The notes beneath the pieces are model-generated. The model ran no database searches. It was not told where the DNA came from and saw nothing but the letters and a program-made list of their open reading frames with translations. Shown here one piece after another: positions 33,815 to 45,438 of a stretch of DNA of 64,000 nt. Made by a program: the position numbers and the translations under genes. Location: NCBI GenBank assembly GCA_030620095.1, contig JAUTXW010000066.1, positions 992,001 through 1,056,000 of the forward strand, in the 5' to 3' direction. The DNA is from Kuschelorhynchus macadamiae. Its lineage: Eukaryota > Arthropoda > Insecta > Coleoptera > Curculionidae. Positions within the stretch are counted from its first letter, which is position 1; every line of letters begins with the position of its first letter.

Positions 33815-35375
33815 CAGGGTGTCCCAACTAAAAGTATCCACCCCAAATAACAAGTCGCCAAGACAAAAAAAAATAAAACGCTCGGACCCGTCGATTTTGC
33901 TTTTGAGGGGGAAAAGCCTATTTTCAATTTCGCAACATCAACCTCAGGAGATTCACCCCCAAAATGTTAAATGGAAAGGGTCGAGTGATACCTTATTTTG
34001 AAGGGTTTCCGACCCTGGTTACAACTACCAAGTTTGAAGCCTCTGCTGTCATTCCCGAAGAAATGGCAGCTTGTCGAAAAAAAAAATATTAATAAATTAA
34101 CTGCAAGAGTTGGCTGCTTTAAATTTAGGGTATGATGCAGGCTAGTGAAAAGATTTTAATAATAATTACTCCGGACGAGAGGAAAATAAAAATAGTAAAT
34201 GTAAATTAATGGGGAATTTTTGCGTTTAAGAAATGTTTTCTACAAAGACTAAATTATTTTATGAATTGTTCGAAATGTTCGCCATTTACTCCCTTGCAAT
34301 GAAACAGACCGTTGCCAAAACGTTTTAACTTGTGAATTGTTACTGTACAAAATTAAAAAAAAAATCAGCATTTCATTCTTACTGTTATCATATTCATGCG
34401 TTTATTACAGTTTGTGCATTTTATTTAAAATTTATTTTGTCTGAAAGTGTTAAAAGGCGAAAGTTTCTAACAATTGCCTATGACGTTTACGATACAAGAG
34501 AGAATCGAAATTATTATTCTTTACATTAGAAACAATAATTGTGCGAGAGCTTCTTCATGAATCTTTGAATCATATAAGTGTATTACAACTGTGGAACAAA
34601 TTTTTCGAAACCGGCAGTTGTCAATAAAAAAATAAGTTTTAGGTGTAACTCCATCAGAGAAACAGCTGCAATATCAGTCTCCCGAAGCAGTGTTCACCGG
34701 ATTTAAAATCCCATAAGTTTCGACCCTTTAAATATCAATTGCTTCACGAAATGAACGAAGATGACTTTGATCGCAGAGTAGATATATTTCTGAAAAATTA
34801 AACAACCATACCATTTCATTGTACAATATTTGTTGTTCTGACGAAGCCACATTTTACTTAAAAACTAAGAAGTAAACCGCCATAACTGCAGGTATTGGAG
34901 CGACAGCAACCCCAGTTTTTATAGCCAGCATCCTTTAAAATAAACGTGTGGGCGGGAATTTAGCAATCACGTTGTTGGACCTTTTTTCATAGAAGGCAAT
35001 TTAAATGGTGAAAGTTATTTAAATTTACTTGAAAATATTAGTTAAAATTGTTAACTACTTCAAACTAAGAGATTTTATATATCTTTCCCGATCACTGGAT
35101 TGGAAGAAGAATATACCTGATTTGACTTTTCTTGGGGACACTTGAAAACAAAGGTTTTTAACGTGCAGCCAGAATCACTTGAGGATTTAAAACAGCGAAT
35201 AGTAGCTGAATGCCGTCAGTTAACACCTGAAACATTTCAAAATGTTTGAGAGGAATTCGATATTTTATTTATCAACACGAACAACTTTTACAGTTCTGCA
35301 AAAATTCCCCATTAATTTACATTTACTGCCGGAGTAATTATTATTGAAAACCAGCCAACTCTTGCAGTAATTCCT
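33815..35375 (+). mobile_element. M6, decayed DD41D mariner, right end missing
   Basis: Left terminus CAGGGTGTCCCAACTAAAAG with TA at 33813-33814. The left arm carries the motif CGCTCGGACCCGTCGATT near 33876. Inner arm sequences 34100-34230 and 35290-35375 are inverted copies (GCAAGAGTTGGCTG, TAAATTAATGGGGAATTTTT). Beyond 35375 the symmetry ends, so the right terminus is lost. Confidence 0.7.
34480..35275 (+). pseudogene. DD41D mariner transposase relic (M6)
   Basis: Begins near ATG 34480 (MTFTIQERIEIIILYIRNNNC, matching the start of M9). Later pieces in changing frames are NEDDFDRRVDIF near 34755, SDEATF near 34840, NVWAGI near 34945 and a C-terminal stretch near 35130-35270 (EDLKQRIVAECRQLTPETFQN). 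The second and third aspartate blocks are missing. Many stops are present, so this is an old relic. Confidence 0.65.
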
Positions 35376-35937
35376 TGCACAAACAAATAATATATTTAAA
35401 TTGGATATTGGCCATTAGGCGTTTTAGGACTTGTTATTTTTATTTTTAAATAAATATAAACTGACCAAAATGTTTTATGAGGGCTGTCATTGTTTTTTGA
35501 GAACAAATATAGTTAATAAACACTATGTTGTTTTATCTAAAACCATTTTCATTTTAAATCAGAATTGATTTGTTAACTACTTCAAACTATTATATATCTT
35601 TGCCAATATAAACTTTTCTTAACTTCAAATAAATGCCATGAATGTTCGATATTTTATTTATCAAACCACTTTTACAGTTCTGTAACTGCCTTTTGAAAAC
35701 CAAATAAAATATATGCCTTAAATTTATTTTCACACAGTTGATTTGCAGGGTGTCGGTTTTTTGTTCGTAATAAAATATATGCCTAAATTTATTTTCACAC
35801 TGCTATAAATCACGATTTTATTATCAAAATGCTTTTTCGTTTTTTGTGTGTGTCTTTCTTAAAAAAATCTTTTAAGGAAAATGTTTACTAAATATAGTTT
35901 TACGTAGAAATACAATATGCAAAAAATTATACAAAAA
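35376..35937. other. Non-coding AT-rich DNA
   Basis: Contains a short direct repetition of AAATAAAATATATGCC (near 35705 and 35765) but no gene. Confidence 0.35.
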
Positions 35938-36298
35938 CTTTCAATAACAAACAAAAATCTTCTTTGACTTTTTCGCAAATGAATAAAAATATTTAACTTT
36001 AAATTAATTGAAGCAAATATTTAATAAAATTACATACCTCAACATATATTATTTAAACAAGCATGAGAAATTATGTCATTTACCTTAAATTTTTATAGAC
36101 ACATATAAATGACATAATTTCTTATGCTTGTTTAAATAATTTTGTCTATATTATGTATCGAAACATTCCGTAGACAGACTAGTCTACATGTTGAGGATGC
36201 AATTTTACTAAATATTCGCTTCAGTTAATTTAAAGTTAAATATTTTTATTCAGTTGCGAAAAAGCCAAAAAAGATTTTTGTTTGTTAATCCAAACGCA
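35938..36298. mobile_element. Palindromic foldback MITE
   Basis: The left half (AACAAACAAAAATCTTC...) is mirrored in the right half (...GATTTTTGTTTGTT), with the centre near 36085 flanked by TTTAAACAAGCATGAGAAAT and its complement. The right half has an extra block near 36140-36180. It is non-coding and no clear target duplication is visible. Confidence 0.6.
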
Positions 36299-36540
36299 AC
36301 AAATAATCTTAACACATTAAAAAATACTTTCAATGTCTTGACTATTCAACTTTGTGTAATTTTCTAAATCTACCAGAAACCATACTTCGAACAAGTTGTG
36401 AAACTGTTTCCAAATTTCATCCCGACGTAAGACAAAACAAACGTTTTAATTTACGTGTCACCTTTATTGTCGAAAGAATATGCTAGTAATTGTGGAAAAG
36501 GACTTGATGCTCAATAATATAAAAAATAATTAAAAAAATG

Positions 36541-36706
36541 CAGGGTGTCCATATGAAAAGTATCACATTTCAACAGGTTATAACTCAAAAACGAGTAAAG
36601 ATATTAGAATTGTTTCAAGTTCTTGCATAGGTTTTTGCTAAATATAAATAATTTTCTGAAAATAGCGAAAAAAAAGTTTTTTCCAATGCAGATTAAAAAC
36701 ACCCTG
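36541..36706. mobile_element. Solo mariner-type arm or 166-bp MITE
   Basis: Starts CAGGGTGTCCATATG and ends AAAACACCCTG followed by TA. It is non-coding. It may be a small MITE or the left arm of the decayed element whose transposase relic follows. Confidence 0.5.
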
Positions 36707-36839
36707 TATCTCTAACATTCATTTAGAGGCCTGCTCCTATCTGTTTCTAAAAACATATATTTTGTTATAACATTTCAGAACAAAAAATAACAGAAACAAC
36801 AACCATAACTAATCTACATTAATTTTATTAGATACAGCA

Positions 36840-37330
36840 GAACAAACGCATTAATTAAATTAATAAACTAATACATTAACTGCTAAATATGACATCTTTT
36901 CTTTAATACGCAGGCGAAAAACAAAATTGGCAAAAGCATTTTGGAATATTTCTGCGGTAATTGTATTAAAAATGTTAATTACGTTATTTCACTCATTTAA
37001 AAAAAAAGTCGGGTATTGTTAAATCAGAAGAATAGGGAGCCCATTCAATGGGGTCAGCTTGACCTATCCGGTTGTTTCCAGGAGATATGTTCATGAATTC
37101 CTTGCTATTACCGAAAAGTGAGGTGAGGCACCATCTTGTTGGAAATATACATCATGCAGTATTCCTACTTGTTTCAGTTGAGGGTACAAAAAAATTTCTA
37201 ACATATCTGTATAATTGTTTCCAGTTTGCACGTGGAAAAAGAAGGGTCCTTAATTTTTTTTTTGACGCCCCACATCATATATTTAACTTAGGGGCATCTC
37301 TTTCAAACTCGTTCTAAGCTCTAGGATTTT
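36840..37330 (-). pseudogene. DD41D-type transposase relic
   Basis: Minus-strand pieces: GPFFFHVQTGNNYTDMLEIF, then GILHDVYFQQDGASPHFS (second aspartate), and a degraded third-aspartate block IEWAPYSSDLTIPDFF. Stops and frame changes are frequent. It lies between the arm at 36541-36706 and M7. Confidence 0.6.
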
Positions 37331-37859
37331 CGTCACCTCAAATCCTGCAGTTATGTTTGTTTACTCTTCCATTTATTTGAAACGTTGCTTTACCTAATAT
37401 TATTACAAAAAATCCAGTAATCTAATATTTGTACAGGGTTTTCCCGTATATTTTTCCACCCCCCCTAGAGAGTTTATTTGAATACATATGGAAATGTTGT
37501 AAAAACAAAAGTTGTTGGGTTTTTTATGAAGATTTAGAATATTATATCATTAGTGCGAAAATATTATTGGAAATGTCAAATTTTGACAGGTTGTCGGTTT
37601 TTTTAAATGAAATACCCTGTATATTAAATCCTATTCTTGAAGATCGTTTTTTTTTCTAATTTCAAATATATATACTTTTAATATATTCTGTTAACTAGTT
37701 TTGGATATATAAGCGTTTAAACGTTAAAGAAATGGTAAGGTAATTTGCGCTAAAACGTAGTGAGCCGTGGTCAAGACAATGCAATGAACGACGCCTTTTT
37801 GACGTTTCCCGGCAGAAGTATCTATTTACGAGCATTTTTAATATCTAATACGTTGGACG

Positions 37860-38056
37860 ATGGGTTATTCGGAAGAAGAGAAACTCGACATGATAGAATT
37901 ATTTTATTTACATGGTAAAAATGCATCGATAGCTCGTAACGAATATCATAGACGGTTTCCAGATAGATCAACACAGACTAGTAGCATAATATTAAATATC
38001 GTTAAACAATCGAATGAAAGAAAAACACTTAAGCGAAAAGTTAGAATAGTGGAAAG
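37860..38056 (+). pseudogene. Inverted duplicate of M7 transposase N-terminus
   Basis: ATG 37860 begins the same residues as the gene at 39079 (MGYSEEEKLDMIELFYLHGK) in the opposite orientation, and the match continues to RKVRIVE before the two diverge. It has no catalytic core. It could encode a helix-turn-helix peptide, but this is most simply read as coding sequence captured by the extended inverted arm. Confidence 0.7.
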
Positions 38057-38109
38057 AAACAATACCATAAAAAATCAATAATATAAAGTAGGTAAATAAT
38101 AATATTAGC

Positions 38110-39079
38110 TTAAAGAACTAAGTTTTGGTTTTCTATATAGCCTCCTTGGTTTATAATGCGTTTCTAAATATTTCTTCTAAATTTCCTGTGTGTGGATGCG
38201 TAGATATCTTGTTTTTAAGATAACCTCACAAAAATATATCCAATGGAGAGAGATCGGGACTGTTTGCTGGCAATCTTAATGGGCCATGTCCTCCAATCCA
38301 AAATGGGTACCTGTCATTTAAAAAATTGGTGACCGGCTGGACATTATTACCATCTTGTTACCATATCAAATTAAGATATGAATTAATCGGTAGTTGTTCT
38401 AAATGCCCCTCGATTTCGTTTTCTAAAACTTTTGATACCTTTGCCGGTTAAATTCCCATTTAAAAATATGGGTCCAATATCATGATTGTTAAGAAGGCCA
38501 CACCAAACATGTAGGGATCTTCTTCCCTGAATTTTGACCGCCTGAAGAGCTCGCGGGTTTTCTTTTGACCAAAAATGCTTATTTTTTCTGGTTAAACATG
38601 CCTCCAGTGGTAAATGTTGCCTCGTCAGTGAAAAATATGTTTGACAGATTTAGTTGGTTCATCATAACACGTCTTTCTATTTCTTGGCAGAAGTGTAATC
38701 GGTCTATTTTATTTTGATCGGTTAATTCTTGAGCTTATATTTATAATGTTTTAGAACTGGGGGAATTGAGCGCTCAGGATTTTCTAAAACAAGAATAAAT
38801 AAGATAAATAAATTATTTTAATACAAAAGTTTCAAAATTACCTTCAAAATATAATACAATATTTAAATCTTCTTCAGCGTTTTTTTCCACTATTCTAACT
38901 TTTCGCTTAAGTGTTTTTCTTTTATTCAATTGTTTAGCGATGTTTAATATTGTCCTACAAGTCGTTGTTGGTCTCTCTGGAAAGCGTCTATGATATTCGT
39001 TACGAGCTATCGATGCATTTTTACCATGTAAATAAAATAATTCTATCATGTCGAGTTTCTCTTCTTCCGAATAACCCAT
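38110..39079 (-). pseudogene. DD41D mariner transposase (M7), broken
   Basis: Starts at 39079 (MGYSEEEKLDMIELFYLHGK). After about 88 codons the frame is lost and pieces continue on the minus strand: LTDQNKIDRLHFCQEIERR, NIFFTDEATF (first aspartate, near 38620), LVWPS near 38500, the decayed second block near 38350, and the C-terminal part down to about 38110. No intact third block is visible. Dead copy. Confidence 0.7.
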
Positions 39080-39217
39080 CGACCAACGTATTAGATATTA
39101 AAAATGCTCGTAAATAATTACTTCTGACCGGTAAACGTCAAAAAGGCGTCGTTCATTGCAATTGTCTTGACCATGGCTCACTATGTTTTAGCGCAAATTA
39201 CCTTACTATTTCTTTAA

Positions 39218-40830
39218 CCCTGCAGGGCACAGGTCGGGTCTTAGAGGCCCAACGCTTTTTTTACATTGGTGCTCGGACTAAACCCGAAGTCGTCCGACTT
39301 TGTCCGTCTAGGTACCTCTTCGTCCTAAGGAAGACCAACTTTCTGCGCATGTGGCAGTTCGTATCGATAAGTTGTGTCGGTGTTATTGTTAATTTCGTGT
39401 TTCGTTAATTTGTGAGACCCAACCCGTTCCTTCTGGTAAGTTTTTTTGTTTTGTCATTTTCTTATGCATAATTGTAAACTAGGCATTTTTATAGTTTGAA
39501 AAATGTATGATCCATACGAAAGAGAAGTAAAAAGGTTGCAAACATTATACGATACAGTCCCGACGGATGAGGAAGCAACTGACGATGACTCAGACAACTC
39601 GGTTGCAAATAAAGAAGTTTGCGAGCACAGTGAACATTATAGTAACTTAGAGCAAGAAGACAACTGGGACATCGAAATTGAGAGTAATACACCAATAACC
39701 AGCCGTGGCACAAGAGACCATTTATATTTTCTAGCTAAGGACGGCACTAAATGGCGCAAATATATTATATCTCGCAGGATTGTATCATACATCTATTTTT
39801 GAATTTTGGTCGACAGATGGTACTGGCATTTCGATTTTTGCTACGTAGTATTCGCTTTGATGATAAAAGGTCAAGGAAATACGAAAATAGGAAGATAACA
39901 TTGCACCAATTAGAGAAATAATGAGCGACATTGTAACGAACTTTCACTATTCAATCGGTCAAAACGCAACGATTGATAAAATGCTGGTGGCCTTTAGAGG
40001 CCGATGCAGTTTTAGGATGTATATACCAACAAGGACCGTAAAAAATTAGCAATGCAGCTTTTGATGTAGTTGATAGAATATGTCGTCCAATTTCACACTC
40101 CAGAAGGAATATCACGATGGACAACTAGTTTACATCAGTGGAATGTGCCAACCATTTATTAAATAACCACAAATTAACCCTCGTCGGTACTCTCCGCAAA
40201 AATAAGAGGCAAATACCAAACGAGTTTTTTTCTAGGACGAGAAAAGAAAAATCTAGTATGTTTGGATTTACTGAGAGCGTGACCATTGTTTCCTATAAAC
40301 CAAAAAAGAATAAACAAGTAATTCTCCTTTTCACAATGCACCATGATGATGGCGAAGAATGTAAACCAGAAATGATAACCTATTACAACATGATACACAT
40401 AAAATGTGTGCAAAATATAACGTAGCCAAAAACACTAGAAGATGGCCGATGGCCATTTACTATAATGTACTGAATGTGTCAGCAATTAAGGCCTTCATAA
40501 TAAAAAGGAATAATTCTCCTACATCCAGATCGGGAAAATAAGAAGAATATTTATTCAAAAACTCGGGACACAACTAGTTATGGATCAATTGAAGGAAAGA
40601 GTTAGTTTACCTTATTTGTCAAGGGAAATAAAACAGCTTGCCGCCAAAATTATCGGTATTCAAATACAAGAAGCGGTGGTTCAGGCGGAAATAAAAGGGG
40701 TCGTTGTGTGTTTTGCAAAGATCGCAAAACCCGCTATAATTGCAAAATTTGCCACAAATATACTTGTTTGGAACATTCCGCATACATTTGTCATGTCTGT
40801 GCAGAAATTATTTAGTGTGTTAAAATAATA
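39218..40830 (+). mobile_element. piggyBac element inserted in M7
   Basis: Begins CCCTGCAGGGCACAGG right after TTAA (39214-39217), the piggyBac target. That TTAA is part of the M7 arm: the mirrored place in the left arm, 37724-37727, also reads TTAA and there continues with arm sequence. A right terminus was not identified. The unrelated mariner-like arm at about 40880-40973 may have replaced it. Confidence 0.7.
39503..40815 (+). pseudogene. piggyBac transposase, broken
   Basis: Starts at ATG 39503 with an acidic N-terminus (TVPTDEEATDDDSD). After a frameshift near 39780 come LLRSIRFDDKRSRK (39838-39885) and, in another frame, APIREIMSDIV and ATIDKMLVAFRGRCSFRMY (39900-40025), which holds the first catalytic aspartate. 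More pieces are at 40138-40425 (NKQVILLFTMHHDD). The C-terminus at 40675-40815 encodes a cysteine-rich finger (RCVFCKDRKTRYNCKICHK, then CLEHSAYICHVCAEII) that is intact to its TAG. Several frame changes and a stop make it dead. Confidence 0.8.
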
Positions 40831-40879
40831 CATAAACGAAGAAGGCTATGAAAATTTTGTTTACGTCTTCATGAGTTTC

Positions 40880-40973
40880 ACAAAAAATTAGCTCAGGTTC
40901 GTGAAAACCGCAAGGTTCTATCTTTAAAAATAAGCGAGATACCCTGCTTTTGCAACCAAATCCGGACACCCTG
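40880..40973. repeat. Solo mariner-type terminal arm
   Basis: Ends CCGGACACCCTG followed by TA (40974-40975). It is only one arm, with no partner and no coding sequence. Confidence 0.4.
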
Positions 40974-40975
40974 TA

Positions 40976-41640
40976 CATTACAGTCCGGCCTTGAAAATAG
41001 TATATGCAATATGTGCTAAAAGTGATTTTATTTTGTTTGAAGGGGTTATTTAAAATAAACACACAAACCATGCTTACTTGTTTGAATGGGCGCTAATGCT
41101 AATATGTCGAATACAAAATAAATATTATAAAATTTTTTTCTCCTTACCAGGCCACCTCCAACTACGATAGCGCTTTTCGCTTCGCTAGATTTTTCATCGT
41201 GTCTCTTCATTTTTCTGTTACTTATTAGACTGGAAGCCAATTAAAAATGCCGCGGAGCTCGTTGAAAGTCTATTTGACATGGTATATTATGTGAAGTCTC
41301 TAAGGTTTCGCAAGATACATGATATTGGAGTATAAGGTTGCACTGACAATATTTTTATTTGTAGGGGAACTTGGAATAAAATATTCTTCATAAAAAAACT
41401 TGGCTATTTAATAAATAAATATTAATTAATCGTACTTTTCTAAAAACTGGATGACCCCCAACTGATATATGATAGATGAATTGGGAAGAATTGTATGTGT
41501 CAGGGTCCCTAGTTAATGAAAAATATATTTTCTCAATTCCGTCGGTCTGTCTGTCTGCCTGTTCGCGGCTTAGCTAAAAAACTAATTATTTAATTGCCTA
41601 TAAATTTTAGTTACTTAGTGTTGCGGTATCACCCTCTCCT
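40976..41640. other. Unassigned DNA with a possible exon and modular repeat
   Basis: Plus-strand 41229-41333 reads DWKPIKNAAELVESLF... and stops; I do not recognise it. On the minus strand, 41240 to about 41150 reads a Lys/Glu-rich peptide ending at GTAAGG, a possible splice donor. From about 41505 the dispersed repeat with GTCGGTCTGTCTGTCTGCC appears. Confidence 0.25.
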
Positions 41641-41708
41641 ATAAAAAGAAGAAAATCGTAGAATCGACATCACTTGACAGGGAGCAGTCAACCCAACTAG
41701 ATCGAGAA

Positions 41709-41930
41709 GAAGACCTCCAGGTAGTAGACCTGTAGGGCACCTAGAAGCGAAAGCCTACTTATTAGAAAGTTACGAGTACGGTAGCCAAGACGAAGACCTC
41801 TAGGTAGTGGACCTAAGGGGCTTGAGATGGCAAAAAGCCTGCTTGATAGGGGAACTACAAGTACGGTGTTTAGAAAGAGAATCTTAGACGAAGACCTCCA
41901 GGTAGTGGACCTGTGGGGTACATTTCGGAG
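41709..41930. repeat. Tandem repeat, about 83-98 bp units
   Basis: GAAGACCTCCAGGTAGT with GACCTG following starts at 41709, 41792 and 41890, and the intervening sequence is also related (CGAAAGCCT, GTACGGT). That gives about 2.4 units. It may be part of a larger GC-richer block reaching about 42560. Confidence 0.6.
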
Positions 41931-43311
41931 AAGTAAAACTCTGCTGCTAGCGATTGCAGGAGATAATAGTTTTTATGGTCAGGAGATACCGTATTGTTTA
42001 TTCTTTTTTGAGGTTCCGCTTTCCTATAACTTTTTGAGTTTGTGAAAAATTTATATTTTATTTACACTACCTATCCCCTTAGTGAAACAGGAAACAGGAA
42101 GCCACCATCGAAGGTGTACGTGCAGTGCGGAAGAGATAGCCACCTTGGGAAACATCCCTGAGTGTTTGGTTTACTCTTAAAAGTGAGTGGGAAAAATAAA
42201 TAGGAATTACATTCAGGATATGCGAGTGCCAACAGTGTTTTTCCTTATAAAGGATCGGGAATGTCTGACGTCCCTGAGGTGAACAGGTCAATTTATTCCA
42301 ATAGCACAAGTCAGGGAACCGGGATAAAGTGGGATCCACCTAAGTCTGACAATCCGATGCACCAAGTCCCATATTATCCCCGAGCAACACGTGCTATCAG
42401 TGTTTCCTCTTGCAGGCTATCTACATCCCAAAAAAAGAGAGTGTTTCGATATCCTTCCAGGACAACTCTGGAGATTGGGATAATTAAGGTGAGGTGAACT
42501 TTTAGGCTCTCTTGAGATAAAAGAGACAAAGAAAGACAGGGAGCCGAGTGCTAACAGGTTTTCCGGTGATAAGATGTTTTTTAAATTATAATTATTTAAT
42601 TCATTTTGATAAGAACTATTTTACCTCAAATGATAATTATTTTATGAAATATAGATATTGACAGGTACGTCGTTAAGTGTCATAATTATTTTGGAAACTA
42701 GTAGGTACTCTGATTAAAGGTATGCTTGAGAATATTTGGACTTTAAAAAGTAATATCATAAAAATGTTTCTTGTAACGAAATCTTCATTTCTGCTTTGGG
42801 TATAATTCAAAAGACAATTAACACAGAAAATTATAAACGAGATATCTTTTTACGCAGAACAACATTTTTGTATTTTTGATGTCCCTTGTATAAAAAACTT
42901 AAACTTTTGATAACATGAACTTTATTTATTTTTCAAGCTAAAACTTCTATTACGTAAGTTTTTTTCGTATCTTTTAAAAGTCCATCAGCGGATATACTAA
43001 ATATTGCGTTCACCATATCATCAAGAAAAAAAGTATGTTAATATCGTATTTCATATTTCCGGGTTTTTAATGTCACCAAATTCAATTTTGTTTTTTTTTA
43101 ATTTGACAGTTTTTTTAATAATAATACGGTGATTCTGCCAAAATATCATATTCACTGGACCCAGTAACTACTTATATATTTTAATTTTAAAAATTTTAAT
43201 CCTAGTTTAGGATTTAAAATTTAAAACTTTGTATAACTAAAATTAAAAAGGATGAAATAAAAATGTTTATCAAAAAATAGAATCGACTTACTTCAAAAAC
43301 CGCCGAATAAA
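41931..43311. other. Unclassified block, then AT-rich DNA
   Basis: From about 42070 to 42560 the composition is clearly GC-richer than the surroundings, with short frames on both strands but no recognised domain or terminus. From 42560 to 43311 it is plain AT-rich sequence with no supported feature. Confidence 0.3.
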
Positions 43312-43673
<362 letters not shown>

Positions 43674-43794
43674 GGTTATGATAAATTAAGGAATAAATTC
43701 ATTATCTTGGAAATTAAAAAGGTAATAGAAAAACGCAGGAACCTGTCGATTTAGATTTATTTTTACGCATATTTAGAAATTATTTTAAACTATA

Positions 43795-45274
43795 CAGGGT
43801 CACTCACAAAAGTTGTACAACTGTCATCTTTGATTTTTTCAATACAACGCCTTATTTTTTCTGCTGATTTGAATTCTCTATCAAATTCTAGACATTTTTG
43901 GTATAACATAACCTATACTGAAAATCAACAGTTATCCAAATATTCTTATCTAAATAAAACCTGTGTATTTAATAACCTATCGGACATTTGTATACCCTAC
44001 CTATGTCTGTCACGTAATCTCAAAGAAAAATGACTTTGTCACTGTCACTGTGTTGACAAGGCATATAATTTATTTACGATCTGCCATTCTGATTGAAAAG
44101 AATTGAAATTCTAATAATGCTTGGTACTGGTGATAAGACTAGGACACAAAAAGAAGTTTGTCAGTTGTTTAACAACAGATATCCTCATAGGCAACCTATT
44201 ACTCAGTCTGCAGTGAGCAAAATAGAAAGGAAATGGACGGATACTGGTAGTGTTACGGACCGCTTTGGAAAAGGTCGCCCTAGGATCTCAGATGAAAAGA
44301 AACTAGACGTTCTCTTAACTTTTCAAGATAATCCACATTCCTCAACTACTGACGCAGCCTATGATAATGATATACATCAAACAACAGTTTCCAAATTTTT
44401 ATAAAGTGAAATTCGTTCAAGAATTAATAAATGATGATTCAGATCGCAGAAACGAGTTTTGCGAAATTATAACCAACATGTGTAATCATGATCCATTATT
44501 TGTCAAAAGAATTTGTTTCATAGATGAGGCAACATTTTGTCTCAATGGAGAAGTAAATAAACAACATTTTAGACACTGGGCACAAGAAAATCCTAACTGG
44601 TACAGGGAAAGTCACACACAGTATCGTCAAAGTGTTAATGTATGGGCAGGTATTGTAGGCAATAAAGTTATAGGTCCATATTTCTTTGATTCCTCACTAA
44701 CAGGGCAAATGTATCTTCAATTTTTGGAAGAGAATCTTATACCAGCATTAGCTACCCTACATCCTAATGTAAACGATCCGGATCTTCCCAGTGAACTGTT
44801 ATGGTATCAACAGGATAGGGCACCACCCCATTTAGCAGCTGATGTCAGGAGATACTTAAATGAAACCTTTCCGAGACGATGGATTGGGCGACGTGGGACA
44901 ATAGAGTGGCCGTCAAGATCGCCGGACTTAAGCCCGTTAGACTTTTTTCTTTGGGGGTATGTGAAACACGAAGTGTATAAAAATAAGCCACATACTATTG
45001 AAATTCTTAAAGATCGTATTCGAACTGTTATAAGAAATATTCAATGTGATACAGTTACTAATGTGCAACAAGAGTTTTTCCATCGTCTAGGACATTGTAG
45101 AGCTGTAAATGGTGGACATTTTCAAAATTTAATAAAGTAGTTTTCTTATTTAATTTCCTGATATGTGTTTTATGTTTTATTTAGATAAACATATTTCGAT
45201 AACTGTTGATTTTCAGTATAGGTTATGTTATACCAAAAATGTCTAGAATTCATTAACTTTTGTGAGTGACCCTG
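43795..45274 (+). mobile_element. M8, DD41D mariner
   Basis: Begins CAGGGTCACTCACAAAAG and ends with its complement, with TA at 43793-43794 and 45275-45276. The arms match for well over 100 bp, but the right arm lacks some 60 bp present on the left near 43825-43885. Confidence 0.8.
44085..45140 (+). pseudogene. DD41D mariner transposase (M8), frameshifted
   Basis: The natural ATG is not visible; the frame is shifted within the first codons (LIEKIEILIMLGTGDKT needs one base change near 44103). After residues TTVSKFL a small deletion and frameshift near 44400 remove the expected HPY stretch, and the frame then runs 44361-45140 to the end. The catalytic aspartates are present: CFIDEATF, WYQQDRAPPHL (DR instead of the usual DG) and LSPLDFFLWG, with 41 residues between the last two. 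The core is complete but not expressible as it stands. Confidence 0.8.
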
Positions 45275-45382
45275 TATAGTTTAAAATAATTTCTAAATAT
45301 GCGTAAAAATAAATCTAAATCGACGGGTTCGAGCGTTTTTCTATTACCTTTTTAATTTCCAAGATAATGAATTTATTCCTTA

Positions 45383-45388
<6 letters not shown>

Positions 45389-45435
<47 letters not shown>
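45389..45435. repeat. TA microsatellite between M8 and M9
   Basis: About 47 bp of pure TA joining the truncated right end of the M8 palindrome to the left end of M9. Confidence 0.9.

Positions 45436-45438
<3 letters not shown>

Larger units (their letters stand above)
30375..33822 (-). mobile_element. P2, Penelope-like element split by M5 and cut by M6
   Basis: Minus-strand relative of P1. Its 3' terminal block is at about 30390-30483 (ATCCGACGTTTCG). Coding remnants are at 30600-30746 and 33204-33814. M5 occupies 30748-33201, and M6 begins at 33815 exactly where the reverse transcriptase is lost. The GIY-YIG catalytic block seen in P1 is deleted (after EYIKVL). Its 5' part was not found beyond M6. 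Confidence 0.75.
37434..39217 (-). mobile_element. M7, DD41D mariner with coding-region-sized arms
   Basis: Left terminus CAGGGTTTTCCCGTATATT with TA at 37432-37433. The left arm segment 37724-38056 is an inverted near-copy of 38881-39217 and includes the first 65 or so codons of the transposase. The right arm ends at TTAA 39214-39217, where a piggyBac element begins, and the missing outer part was not found further right. Confidence 0.75.

Noticed and set aside
35938..36298. microRNA precursor
   Set aside because: The palindrome is about 360 bp with an AT-rich, MITE-like structure, too long and without a typical precursor shape.
41640..42560. LTR retrotransposon
   Set aside because: No pair of long direct repeats, primer-binding site or gag/pol motif could be found.
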